Translations under genes and position numbers: made by a program
Notes under the pieces: model-generated
What the model was told of the DNA's origin: nothing
Database searches by the model: none
What the model saw: the letters and a program-made list of their open reading frames with translations, nothing else
Shown here: positions 11,578 to 22,807 of the stretch, piece after piece
Position numbering within the stretch: position 1 is the stretch's first letter
How the letters are laid out: the number at the start of each line of letters is the position of its first letter
Source: Zoroaster sp. YZ-2022
Lineage: Eukaryota > Echinodermata > Asteroidea > Forcipulatida > Zoroasteridae
DNA length: 64,000 nucleotides
NCBI GenBank assembly: GCA_029582265.1
Contig: CM055823.1
Location: 8,230,020-8,294,019, forward strand
Direction of reading: 5' to 3'

Positions 11578-11961
11578 TTAACCCTCCTACATGTATGCCC
11601 AGGCTGAAATTTGGCCCAGTAAGCACTGCACCCACAGACAGTCACTTGAGTATTTTTGGTTGCATTGCCAATTGGTAGGTCAAACCACAGAGTCACACAG
11701 AGCTGTGTATAGTACTGTCCAGTGGTTTTGGTTTGACCCCCTATCATAGCCACATGTCCTTGCATTTATTTGAGTGCACTGCACAAAGTCAATGGGTTGG
11801 GAGTTACATACAAATATTGAGTGTCTTTGATTGGTTTTGGTTTGACCTCCTACCAGACCCACATGTCCTTGCATTAATTTTATTTGAGTGCACTGCACAA
11901 AGTCGATGGGTTGGGAGTGACATACAAATTTTGAGTGTCTTTGATTGTTAAACCTATAACA
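11578..11961 (+). mobile_element. MITE, TTAACCCTCCT family, long copy
   Basis: Starts TTTAACCCTCCTACATG and contains GCCCAGGCTGAAATTTGGCC, CACTTGAGTATTTTTGGTTG, GAGTGCACTGCACAAAGTC (twice) and TTGAGTGTCTTTGATTGTTA. The second half is an internal tandem duplication (11757 and 11888). The right terminus has mutated to CCTATAACAGG instead of CCTATAGGAGGGTTAA. Confidence 0.8.
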
Positions 11962-12148
11962 GGTTGTATGAAAGTATACAATATGTACTACTTAGTAGTT
12001 ACAGTATTTATATGTCAAAGGTTTATTTCTGAAGGAAATAAGATTGGCAAATGCTTAGACTTATCATGTGTACAAGCTGTGTCATTATTGCATGTCACAC
12101 ACGTAACCAACAAATGTCACACACGTAACCAACAAATGTCACACACGT

Positions 12149-12657
12149 AACTATTTTTAAATCTGTTTAATAAGTTAATAAGTAAATGTGTGATTTTCAA
12201 ATCAATAGTGCTATTATGTTAATAGAATGATAAAGTCCTGGTAAAAAGATGGGCTTGTTGATGACATTACTAAACTATGGCCCATTAGTTCATCAAAAAG
12301 AAATGTCTTTCAGGTACATTTTTAATTAAAAGATATATAGGAAATGGAATTTTTTCAATTGTGAAACCATAAAACTCATTAACCCTAACAGACTAGGTCC
12401 TTTTGCTTACACATAGCCCATATCCTTCAGTATTAGAGAGTCAAAAGCTCAAAGTACCCAAATCCTTCTAAATCCTCACTGGTTTTTCTTAATATGGCCA
12501 ACTGCCCAAATCCTTCCAGATCCTCCTGTGACAGAATGGTTATAAAATTACCCTCAAACAAATGGAAGTGCCCATGCTACATGTGTACATGTACATATGA
12601 CCTTTTCATACCAGGACAATGGTCATAGAAATTCCATTGGTGTGCACACTAAGCATA
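12149..12657 (+). repeat. Direct ~510-bp duplication, copy 1
   Basis: From CATTTTTAAATCTGTTTAAT-type sequence to CATTGGTGTGCACACTAAGC this matches 13457-13960 almost base for base, with small indels (GATGACATTAC versus GATGTTAC). Both copies contain AACCCT...GACTAGG and the AAATCCTTC words of the 6949 element. The spacing is about 1.3 kb. Confidence 0.9.
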
Positions 12658-13456
12658 TGTGTGTATACAATACTATAGGTGAAGAAAGTGTGACACACAT
12701 GGTAAAAAATGAATAACTGTCAGGAATAATGCAGACACTTTTATTTCAATGTTTATCCCTCAAGCAAGCTACTTTAAAGGGGTAAAGATAGTTCGTTGTG
12801 AGGAAGTCCACTTTTTTAGCATTCAAACTTATGTAGTTGCATCTCTAACGTATGTAACAGTGTCTTTCAGGTGTATGGTATCACACAAAGGGCAAGTTTC
12901 CTTTGACTTTGTATCATGTAGGTACATGTCTCACTATGAGCAGTCAAGGTACAAACAAGAAAAATATTCTGATGTTTTTTTCAGTTTGAGTGAGTAAAAA
13001 GGACACCGTTACATACGTTTACACCACATATTATAAATAACAAGTTTTTATCCAGATAGTTTTACAAGAGCAATGTTCTATATTTTAAAGGGAAAGTTTG
13101 TTTATGACAATCACAATGTTTAATGACTGTTATCCAAATCCAATTTTGATCCAAAAAATGTTGTTAATCCTTTTATTTAACGTTTGTAACAAGGACACCG
13201 AACCGGAAAACAACAATGAAATTATCTAATCCAAGGCATTTTTTTCATTTTACTATTCAATCTTATTCAGTTCAACTCCATTCAATTCTAAATTAATTCA
13301 TTCAATTCTGCCAAGAGCTGCGCTCAAATTTTGAAAGTTTATGTTTGAGAATTAACATTTGTAACATTAAGACACGGTACAATCCAGCATTGGCAAAGTT
13401 TATGATAAATATATTAAATAATATCTTGGCTTTATGTATCAACAAATCCACACACG
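12658..13456. other. Spacer between the two duplicated blocks
   Basis: AT-rich, with ATTCAATTC words near 13255-13310. No gene is seen. Confidence 0.5.
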
Positions 13457-13960
13457 TAACCATTTTTAAATCTGTTTAATAAGTTAATAAGTAAATGTGT
13501 GATTTTCAAATCAATAGTGCTATTATGTTAATAGAATGATAAAGTCCTGGTAAAAAGATAGGCTTGTTGATGTTACTAAACTATGGCCCATTAGTTCATC
13601 AAAAAGAAATGTCTTTCAGGTACATTTTTAATTAAAAGATATAGGAAATGGAATTTTTTCAATTGTGAAACCATAAAACTCATTAACCCTTTAGAACAGA
13701 CTAGGCCCTTTTGCTTACACATAGCCCATATCCTTCAGTATTAGAGAGTCAAAAGCTCAAAGTACCCAAATCCTTCTAAATCCTCACTGGTTTTTCTTAA
13801 TATGGCCAACTGCCCAAATCCTTCCAGATCCTCCTGTGACAGAATGGTTATAAAATTACCCTCAAACAAATGGAAGTGCCCATGCTACATGTACATTATG
13901 ACCTTTTCATACCAGGACAATGGTCATAGAAATTCCATTGGTGTGCACACTAAGCATTAA
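13457..13960 (+). repeat. Direct ~510-bp duplication, copy 2
   Basis: Partner of 12149-12657. It runs directly into a second AATCCTTC-rich stretch (14090-14352) that ends GGTTAGGGTTAAGG, the inverted terminus of the AACCCTAAC family. The full element may therefore be 13683-14352. Confidence 0.9.
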
Positions 13961-14089
13961 TATGTGTTTCTTATCAGTAATACATTTACATACAATGCCT
14001 AGGGACCTGCCCCTTGACCTTGCAATAGACCCACTTAACTTGCTACACTTACCTTGCCAATAATCAAACAAAAAATTGTTTAGGCTACA

Positions 14090-14352
14090 TCACATTCCCC
14101 CAGCAGCCCAAATCCTTCTGAATCCCATTTTGGCCAAGCTGCATAAGACCCTAATCCTTCTCTTTCCTCTTACTGTATGTCAAATACAGCCTGATAGCCC
14201 AATTCCTTCTAAATCCTCTCATAGCAGAAACCACTATGGCCCAAATCCTTCTGGATCCTCCTCCACTGAAAAGTCCTAAATAGCCCCAATCCTTTGGAAT
14301 CCTTCACTTTGGCAAAGAGGATATAGAAGGATTTGGGCTGGTTAGGGTTAAG
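14090..14352. repeat. AATCCTTC-rich end of AACCCTAAC family
   Basis: Six or so CCCAAATCCTTCTGAATCC-like words occur at irregular 40-60 bp spacing. The last is CAATCCTTTGGAATCCTTCA, with an inverted AGAAGGATTTGGGCTGGTTA close by. No reading frame is maintained through them. Confidence 0.65.
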
Positions 14353-14431
14353 GTAGAAAATTGTGTTCGGGGGAAAAGGACAGTAAATTTTATTTTTTTT
14401 AAATTTTTTATTTTTTTCGTTGAAAAAAATG

Positions 14432-14665
14432 TGGGGTGCCATGGCTGAGTGGTTTAGCGTATCAGACTTGTGTTCTTATGGCTGAGTCGTCTGAATGTGG
14501 GTTCAAATCCTGGCTGCGACCATGGTACTTTTGTCTCTTTGAGCAAGACACTTCACTGTACAGTGCGCATGCTCCTCTTCACCCAGAAGAATAAATGGGT
14601 ATCTGTGAGTAAAGGTTCAAAATGTTTAAGGATTGATATTGGCCCAATGATACATGTAAGTACTT
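14432..14665 (+). mobile_element. tRNA-headed SINE, 3'-truncated or diverged
   Basis: The head GGGGTGCCATGGCTGAGTGG with GTGGGTTCAAATCCTGGC resembles RNA polymerase III A and B boxes of a Ser/Leu-type tRNA. It is followed by TTTGAGCAAGACACTTCACT, the central SINE domain seen at 21444, 31499, 47227, 54850 and 61280. The 3' part diverges after AATAAATGGGTATCTGTGAG. Confidence 0.75.
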
Positions 14666-14824
14666 CCTTTGGCAATTTGGCACTCTAAAATCCAGTTGTT
14701 ATTAAATAATCTTTCTTTCGATATGGGCACGCTAAAATAAAACTTGAATTATTCATGATTAAAATGAAATTCTGTGATCAACGAGCTTAGTGAAGGACAT
14801 CGTTTTCATTGGTAAAATGTTTGT

Positions 14825-17524
14825 AAATGCATCCATACTTGACAAGAATCACGAGAGATGTACAGAAACCAACCAATGTCTGTAAATGCATCCATACTTG
14901 ACAAGAATCACGAGAGATGTACAGAAACCAACCAATGTCTGTAAATGCATCCATACTTGACAAGAATCACGAGAGATGTACAGAAACCAACCAATGTCTG
15001 TAAATGCATCCATACTTGACAAGAATCACGAGAGATGTACAGAAACCAACCAATGTCTGTAAATGCATCCATACTTGACAAGAATCACGAGAGATGTACA
15101 GAAACCAACCAATGTCTGTAAATGCATCCATACTTGACAAGAATCACGAGAGATGTACAGAAACCAACCAATGTCTGTAAATGCATCCATACTTGACAAG
15201 AATCACGAGAGATGTACAGAAACCAACCAATGTCTGTAAATGCATCCATACTTGATAAGAATCACGAGAGATGTACAGAAACCAACCAATGTCTGTCAAT
15301 GCATCCATACTTGACAAGAATCAAGAGAGATGTACAGAAACCAACCAATGTCTGTAAATGCATCCATACTTGACAAGAATCAAGAGAGATGTACAGAAAC
15401 CAACCAATGTCTGTCAATGCATCCATACTTGACAAGAATCACGAGAGATGTACAGAAACCAACCGATGTCTGTCAATGCATCCATACTTGACAAGAATCA
15501 CGAGAGATGTACAGAAACCAACCGATGTCTGTCAATGCATCCATACTTGACAAGAATCACGAGAGATGTACAGAAACCAACCGATGTCTGTCAATGCATC
15601 CATACTTGACAAGAATCACGAGAGATGTACAGAAACCAACCGATGTCTGTCAATGCATCCATACTTGACAAGAATCACGAGAGATGTACAGAAACCAACC
15701 GATGTCTGTCAATGCATCCATACTTGACAAGAATCACGAGAGATGTACAGAAACCAACCGATGTCTGTCAATGCATCCATACTTGACAAGAATCACGAGA
15801 GATGTACAGAAACCAACCGATGTCTGTCAATGCATCCATACTTGACAAGAATCACGAGAGATGTACAGAAACCAACCGATGTCTGTCAATGCATCCATAC
15901 TTGACAAGAATCACGAGAGATGTACAGAAACCAACCGATGTCTGTCAATGCATCCATACTTGACAAGAATCACGAGAGATGTACAGAAACCAACCGATGT
16001 CTGTCAATGCATCCATACTTGACAAGAATCACGAGATGTACAGAAACCAACCGATGTCTGTCAATGCATCCATACTTGACAAGAATCACGAGAGATGTAC
16101 AGAAACCAACCGATGTCTGTCAATGCATCCATACTTGACAAGAATCACGAGAGATGTACAGAAACCAACCGATGTCTGTCAATGCATCCATACTTGACAA
16201 GAATCTCGAGAGATGTACAGAAACCAACCGATGTCTGTAAATGCATCCATACTTGACAAGAATCTCGAGAGATGTACAGAAACCAACCGATGTCTGTAAA
16301 TGCATCCATACTTGACAAGAATCTCGAGAGATGTACAGAAACCAACCGATGTCTGTCAATGCATCCGTACTTGAGAAGAATCACGAGAGATGTACAGAAA
16401 CCAACCAGTGTCTGTAAATGCATCCATACTTGATAAGAATCACGAGAGATGTACAGAAACCAACCAATGTCTGTAAATGCATCCATACTTGACAAGAATC
16501 AAGAGAGATGTACAGAAACCAACCAATGTCTGTCAATGCATCCATACTTGACAAGAATCACGAGAGATGTACAGAAACCAACCGATGTCTGTCAATGCAT
16601 CCATACTTGACAAGAATCACGAGAGATGTACAGAAACCAACCGATGTCTGTCAATGCATCCATACTTGACAAGAATCACGAGAGATGTACAGAAACCAAC
16701 CGATGTCTGTCAATGCATCCATAATTGACAAGAATCACGAGAGATGTACAGAAACCAACCGATGTCTGTCAATGCATCCATACTTGACAAGAATCACGAG
16801 AGATGTACAGAAACCAACCGATGTCTGTCAATGCATCCATACTTGACAAGAATCACGAGAGATGTACAGAAACCAACCGATGTCTGTCAATGCATCCATA
16901 CTTGACAAGAATCACGAGAGATGTACAGAAACCAACCGATGTCTGTCAATGCATCCATACTTGACAAGAATCACGAGAGATGTACAGAAACCAACCGATG
17001 TCTGTCAATGCATCCATACTTGACAAGAATCACGAGAGATGTACAGAAACCAACCGATGTCTGTCAATGCATCCATACTTGACAAGAATCACGAGATGTA
17101 CAGAAACCAACCGATGTCTGTCAATGCATCCATAATTGACAAGAATCACGAGAGATGTACAGAAACCAACCGATGTCTGTCAATGCATCCATACTTGACA
17201 AGAATCACGAGAGATGTACAGAAACCAACCGATGTCTGTCAATGCATCCATACTTGACAAGAATCACGAGAGATGTACAGAAACCAACCGATGTCTGTCA
17301 ATGCATCCATACTTGACAAGAATCACGAGAGATGTACAGAAACCAACCGATGTCTGTCAATGCATCCATACTTGACAAGAATCACGAGAGATGTACAGAA
17401 ACCAACCGATGTCTGTCAATGCATCCATACTTGACAAGAATCACGAGAGAAGTACAGAAACCAACCGATGTCTGTCAATGCATCCATACTTGACAAGAAT
17501 CACGAGAGATGTACAGAAACCAAC
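14825..17524. repeat. 59-bp minisatellite, about 46 units
   Basis: Head-to-tail units of 59 bp contain GCATCCATACTTGACAAGAA, TCACGAGAGATGTACAGAAA and CCAACC. Two variants dominate: AATGTCTGTAAATG in the first units and GATGTCTGTCAATG later. Two units lack two bases (CACGAGATG at about 16030 and 17090), exactly 1,060 bp apart, that is 18 units minus 2; the TTGATAAG variant recurs 1,178 bp apart (15251, 16429). The array therefore has a higher-order repeat of about 1.06-1.18 kb. Open frames run through because the unit lacks stops in some frames; I see no evidence of coding. Confidence 0.97.
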
Positions 17525-17595
17525 CAGTGAAAGTTTCATCTCATTTCATTGTGTCATTAACGAGGAAAGAATGAAAATACTTTTCATTCATTCTA

Positions 17596-18296
17596 AAGCC
17601 GTGTTCGCACTGGACTTTTTTGGTAAAACTTACCGAGACGATGGGTACTTTCCCATTTTAAGTCCAGTGCGGACAGCCTGGGACATTTTCCTCTCAGTTA
17701 CTTTTCCTGAGTCCAGCGGTTACTTCTACTGGCCAACTGCTGCCCAGGAAAACTGAGGTAACTTTTCCCGAGACGATAAGTCCAGTGCGGACATTGCGAG
17801 TCCGTAAAAGCGGCTCAGGAAAGCGTACATCCGGCCCGAGCGCAAGGTCGTTCTACACAGGGACACCACGCATGCACTTTGCATTGTTTCACCGCGCGGT
17901 GGGAGCGGGCCGGGCGCATTTAATGCGTTGTTGTTCCTCTTTTGGTCGCAATCATGGCAGATATTTTATCATTGATACAGTCGAAAGTTTGATTGGTGCT
18001 ACCAGTGCATCATTTCCAGATGATAATGAAGGACGTCAACGTCGTGTCTTACGACGAAAGAAAGCACGACAACGGATGTGTTGGCTAAAAATAGCCGTGT
18101 CAACGTAGAAAGGTCACGCAAAGCGCCCTCATGAGTCATTATACTGACAGCTCGGTTACTTCTACCACGGTCTCGGTAAAATTTTCCTGTGTCGAAAGTC
18201 CAAGTGCGGACAGAGGTCACATTTGACCATTTTTCATTTTACCATCGTCTCGGTAAAACCTTCCCAAAAAAAATTCCAGTGCGAACACGGCTTAAT
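17596..18296. mobile_element. MITE with ~45-bp inverted ends, Harbinger-like
   Basis: The left end AAGCCGTGTTCGCACTGGAC, TTTTTTGGTAAAACTTACCG and AGACGATGG face the right end CCATCGTCTCGGTAAAACC and TCCAGTGCGAACACGGCTTA. Sub-terminal copies of GTCCAGTGCGGACA occur at both ends. The flanking TAA/TTA is compatible with a three-base TWA target duplication, as in PIF/Harbinger elements. A + frame (17785-18108) exists but resembles nothing I know. It lies 70 bp after the end of the 59-bp array. Confidence 0.8.
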
Positions 18297-18449
18297 AGGT
18301 AGAAAGTTTATCACAGCCGTGATCGTTTGTAATACATTTCACATAATGGTCAATGACAGCACATCAAACACAATAATTTCTCAGGATGTTTTTAGATTAT
18401 AATTCAGTAATGTTGTATTTATTTTAATTATCAAAAGTATACATTCCCT

Positions 18450-18787
18450 TTAACCCTCCTATGCCCAGGCTGAAATTTGGCCCAGTCAGCACGCGGCACC
18501 CAAAGACACTCACTTGAGTATTTTTGATTGCATTGCCAACAATAGGTCAAACCACAGAGTTCACACAGAGCTGTGTATGTACTTGGTTTTGGTTTGACCT
18601 CCTTGAGTGCACTGCACAAAGTCAATGGGTTGGGAGTTACATACAAATTTTGAGTGTCTTTGGGTTTGACCTCCTATCACAGCCACATTATGTTTGCATG
18701 TATTTGAGTGCACTGCACAAAGTCAATGGGTTAAGAGAGACATACAAATTTTGAGTGTCTTTGAGTGTTAAACCTATAGGAGGGTTA
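18450..18787 (+). mobile_element. MITE, TTAACCCTCCT family, complete copy
   Basis: Both termini are intact: TTAACCCTCCTATGCCCAGG at the left and AACCTATAGGAGGGTTAA at the right. The body is as at 11578. This is the best reference copy in the window. Confidence 0.9.
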
Positions 18788-18821
18788 AGGACTTTTTAAG
18801 GAACCTAAAGTCGTTTGTCCC

Positions 18822-19130
18822 TCATGTGTTTGTTAGTTACATTTTAAAGTCGTTTTCTTTATTTCGTTGTAAATTTGTTTCTTAAGTTACATGTATGGCG
18901 TTAAGCTAGAATAAGCCATGTTTTTAGGGATAATTTTCACAAGAAAAGGAAAGCAATTCTTATTTTTCCGTTGCCTATGACCTGACTATTCCAAAGTCAT
19001 ACGATAAACTCCATAGCTCTTGTTCATTTGTAAGGAAGTGAGCCATACGTGTTTTCCTGTGGTATCAAATTACATAATATGGTGTTTGTTTAAGGAAGTG
19101 TCGCTTTGTAAAACCAATTCAGTGGAAGAT
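18822..19130 (+). repeat. Duplicated spacer block, partner at 57838-58142
   Basis: Shared words in order: CATTGTAAATTTGTTTCTT-like, TATGGCGTTA, GAAAGCAATTCTT, TTTCCGTTGCCTATGACCT, CATACGATAAACTC, CTCTTGTTC, TTTTCCTGTG and GTGTCGCTTTGT. Together with 21089-21300 (partner 58795-58960) it shows that the DNA upstream of the NLR gene has a paralogous counterpart near 57-59 kb. Confidence 0.8.
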
Positions 19131-19241
19131 AATCAACATACATAATGATATGTACCAGTTACCATTAATAAGTAACAAACTCCTTAAACCCCATGCACTT
19201 TTGGTCACCTCGGGGGCAAAACGAAAAAAGGAAAAAAAATA

Positions 19242-20713
19242 TACTGAACAGCAAAAGAAACGCAAATGTTTGTTCAGATCCAGTTTAATCAAATTAGACG
19301 AAAAATTCATTCATAATAACTGTTCAATGAATCGAAACGAATTTCGGGCAAAATGTTCTTTGGACATTTGTCTTTCAAACTGTACAGTCCAATGTTCAAC
19401 AAAACGAACAAGTCACTTCCTGGCACCGATCGTCTCATGGAGTGGACAAGACGATTGACTGAGGCTCTTGGGATGTTGTTCCAGGACTGGGTAATGGCTT
19501 GCTGAAGCTGTGCGGCTGTCATTGGTCTGGGACGGACTGAATTCAGCTCTCTGTAGCATATCCCAAAAGTGTTCAATGGGGTTTAAGTCCGGATTCAGTG
19601 CGGGCCACACCATCGTCTGGATGTTCTGTTGATGCAGGAAGTCCTGTGTGACCTTTGCTGAATGTGCACATGCATTATCCTGCTGAAAAATTAAGTTGTT
19701 GAAGTGGGCATGGAAAAATGGCGCCACATGAGGTCAAAGGATTTAATCAATGTAACGCTGTGCAGTAATGCCGTTCCCCTGACCAGGACCCAGACCTTGG
19801 AAGAAAACTGGCCCCAGCAGCTGGTTGAGTCCAATGCCACCCCAGATCATGACGTTCGGCCCTCCCCATGCATTGTGTTCCATGACGCAGTTGACCTGGA
19901 AATGTTCACCTCTCCTCCGCCACACTCTGACACGACCGTCTGCATTGCTGATGCAAAACCGACTCATCTGTGAACAGTACAGTACGCCATTGCCTCCAGT
20001 TCCAGTTGGCGTGGTTTCTGGCCCACTGAAGGCGTGCCAGACGGTGTCGACGAGTGAGGACTGGCACTCGAGCTGGACGGCGACGCACTGTGTCACTGCA
20101 GATTGGCCTCTGGTGAGGTCCAATGGTGATTCGGGCAGTTTCTGAGGCTGTCAGGAACCGGTCTCTCTGATGATTGCGAAAAATGTGCCGATCTTGCCTC
20201 GGGGTAGTGACCCGAGGTCTTCTGCTTCTTGGTCGATCATCAGTCACTCCTCTGGCCGCGAAACGCTGCTGCAGACGGTAGACTGTAGTGAAGTGAACGT
20301 TGAATGCTGCTGCAACAGCCTGAGGGTCGTTACCATGCAGCTGTCAAACGCCCGATAGTTCGTTCACGCTGTGCTGATGTCAGTCTTGGCATGGTTGCTG
20401 TGTCCAAAACGGGAGTGACAGCAAGCGTGCAGTAGTTTCCTTTTATTGCAAATGAACCGTAGAAATCAACTGATGCATTACTTTCAAGCCGCACGTCTTG
20501 CACGTGCCGCTCGTGAGCATTCTGTGCCTTTGCAGATATCAACATGTCCTGAGCTCATGGCAAGCAGCAGCACCATAAAACTCATGCTGCGCACGCTTTA
20601 CACTTCTCTGCACACGCCTCCAGTAAGCAAAAGAGCCAACGTCAAAATATGGTTAACTTTTATTCAATCAAACATTGCAAATTAAATTTGCGTTTCTTTT
20701 GCTGTTCAGTATA
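19242..20713 (-). mobile_element. Tc1/mariner-type transposon
   Basis: The ends are inverted copies of TACTGAACAGCAAAAGAAAC + GCAAATG, with TA at each border, as expected for Tc1/mariner elements, which duplicate TA. The length of about 1.47 kb is near full size for the family. The interior encodes a broken transposase on the minus strand. Confidence 0.93.
19307..20392 (-). pseudogene. Tc1-like transposase, frameshifted
   Basis: The minus-strand start is probably the ATG at 20392 (MPRLTSAQRERTIGRL). The DNA-binding region and first catalytic segment follow in another frame (RPRVTTPRQDRHI, then QWARNHANW and VLFTDES, whose D is the first acidic residue). The second catalytic block is FQQDNACAHSA and the third is PALNPDLNPIEHFWD, the usual D...D...D/E layout. 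The C-terminus (LVHSMRRSVPG) is again in a different frame. At least two frameshifts make it inactive. The protein would cut and paste the element at TA sites; this copy could at most be moved by an active relative. Confidence 0.9.
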
Positions 20714-20742
20714 GTTTAACGACACAATTAGATACGTGGATA

Positions 20743-21086
20743 TTAAATGCCCAGGCTGAAATTTGGCCCAGTAAGCACCGCACCCACAGACAGTCACTTG
20801 AGTATTTTTGGTTGCATTTAATTGCCAATTGTTCACACATGTGTATTTTTCTCAGAGTGCTGGAGTTAATGGCAGTCAACCACACGTGTGTATAAGTTAT
20901 GCAGAGTCACACAGAGCTGTGTATGTACAGCAGACTCGTATACAGTTGAGTGGTTTTGGTATGACCTCCTACAGCGTACCATAGCCACATGTCCTTGCAT
21001 TTATTTGAGTGCACTGCACAAAGTCAACTTGGGAGGTACATGGAAATTTTGAGTGTCTTTGATTGTTAAACCTATAGGAGGGTTAA
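20743..21086 (+). mobile_element. MITE, TTAACCCTCCT family, left end lost
   Basis: The body starts at AATGCCCAGGCTGAAATTTG without the TTAACCCTCCT terminus and ends with the intact AACCTATAGGAGGGTTAA. It lies 30 bp beyond the Tc1 element. A short insertion (about 20830-20910) not found in the sister copies is present. Confidence 0.8.
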
Positions 21087-21088
21087 TA

Positions 21089-21300
21089 ATAAATTCAAAT
21101 TCAAAACTGCGTCCCAATTGTCTGGGACCTTTTGGACCAGGTGCTGGTTATGAGCTTAGCGGTTACGAGCCTAAAATTCAGCTTAAATACACGTACTTCA
21201 TTGTGTCGTGAATGAGAACATAGTTAAAATGCATAATTTTCATTTTGAGCGTGGAACTTTTGTTTCATTAAGTCGAACCCTTCAGTTGGGAAATAATGTT
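21089..21300 (+). repeat. Duplicated spacer block, partner at 58795-58960
   Basis: Matches include CTTAGCGGTTACGAGCCTAA versus CTTAGCGGGTACGAGCTTAA, TTCAGCTTA, and GGAACTTTTGTTTCAT versus GGAACTTTCGTCTCAT. Divergence is moderate. Confidence 0.6.
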
Positions 21301-21443
21301 CGTACTAATTACAGACTTGCATATGACTCGTGACTCGGACTTGACACTGCAGACTGAAGATTTCATGACTCGAATACAAGTCTGACTAATTATACTAAAA
21401 TGATATGCTATAGCATTTCAAGGGATGTTTTTTTCTATAACCT

Positions 21444-21814
21444 AATAATAATAATAATGTGGACTTACAGTGTATATAGCGCACGTATCCACCAAACTGG
21501 TGCTCAAGGCGCATTATATTATTACCCCTGTTCATCAGGCTCATAAATCATTCCTGAAACCATCTCAGCTCCCTGGGGAGTATACAGCTCAATTGCTGCC
21601 ATTATAGCACATACATGTATAGGGCTAATCAAACACAACAACCAACTCTGCCCTCACAGGTACCCATTTACCCCTGGGTGGAGAGAAGCAATTATGGTAA
21701 AGTGTCTTGCTCAAAAACATGTAAGCACCATGGTCGCAGTTGGGATTCGAACCCACATTCTGACGACTCAGAACACAAATGCGATGCACTAAACCACTCG
21801 GCCATGGCACTCCA
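21444..21814 (-). mobile_element. tRNA-headed SINE, near full length
   Basis: Read on the minus strand it begins TGGAGTGCCATGGCCGAGTG (A-box), has GTGGGTTCGAATCCCAACTG (B-box), then GAGCAAGACACTTTACCATA, GAGCTGAGATGGTTTCAGG, and ends in a (TTA)n tail. The central domain resembles the conserved middle of DeuSINE-type elements as I remember it. Confidence 0.88.
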
Positions 21815-22800
21815 TAAATAAACAGCCTCTTCTGAGTATAAAGCATTTGATCTTCCAGAGATATTGTATATTGTTTATTATAGTGAACTTCCATAGTTCT
21901 GTATTCTTCGGCCGATTTTCATGAAACTTTGTACTTAAGTTATGCATTTTCATTTTGTTTGACATGATCTATCGAATGAGGCCTTGAAAAGGTCACCGTT
22001 AAAATGGTGCTATACCCATTTTTGGTAAAAATATATTATATTTTCCATAACTTTGGTGCAAATGTTGTCTGTAGTGTACATGTGCAAGCAACCATGGGAC
22101 ATGGGCGATATAACCAACATCATGATCTCTACTATGGTTTGTAAAGGTTTTGATCCAAAATTAGGGATTTATTTTACCAAATGTACTACAAAGGCAGATA
22201 TGCTGTAACATCAAGGTACTATTCATATCATAATTTTATATACTGAGTAAAAGAATCTGAACTGTTCTTTTAAAAAAAATCATATTTGGGTGACAAAATA
22301 TAAGAAATGCATTTAAACGTAATAACGGCCATATTGGATTCCCAGAATGCAAGTGGTCACATGACTGTGTTGTCCAGTTCAGCGTTTGAAAGTTTACAAC
22401 AAACCCCCAAAATACATATTAAATGTACATGTATTTAACAAAAAATTAAATCAAACCTGTTCAAAATAAATGATTACCATGGAAACACAAACACCCAATA
22501 TTGTTGATTTTGACAAGAATAGTTAGGAAAATTCAGACAATTTAAAGTGACCGGACAAAGCGTTCTCGGGATTGTTAGCTCACGCGTAGTGATTTGATAA
22601 TATCAGTTAGTTTTTTCATTTTATGTAACATCATGTTACTTGGAAGTCAATTAACTCCTTAGACTGCCACTTCCTAGGTTACCTTGTAACATGATCCTTG
22701 CAGCATGATCCCTGGCTACACGACATGTACAGTCATGTATGGGTTAAATGACGTATGACTAACACCCCCAGAACTAAAATATTGACAAAGTAGGGAGACC
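21815..22800. other. Spacer
   Basis: Includes CGGCCGATTTTCATGAAACT near 21910, a word I have seen often in invertebrate repeats. No supported gene. Confidence 0.5.
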
Positions 22801-22807
22801 GCCAACA

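Noticed and set aside
14825..17524. CRISPR-like array or repeat protein gene
   Set aside because: Units are contiguous without unique spacers, and open frames exist in several phases on both strands only because the unit lacks stops. It is a minisatellite.
17785..18108. 107-codon + frame inside the 17596 MITE
   Set aside because: It lies between inverted repeats, has no recognisable domain, and overlaps a minus frame. It could be a transposase relic but cannot be supported.
19704..20145. Plus-strand frames across the Tc1 element
   Set aside because: They are antisense shadows of the minus-strand transposase.
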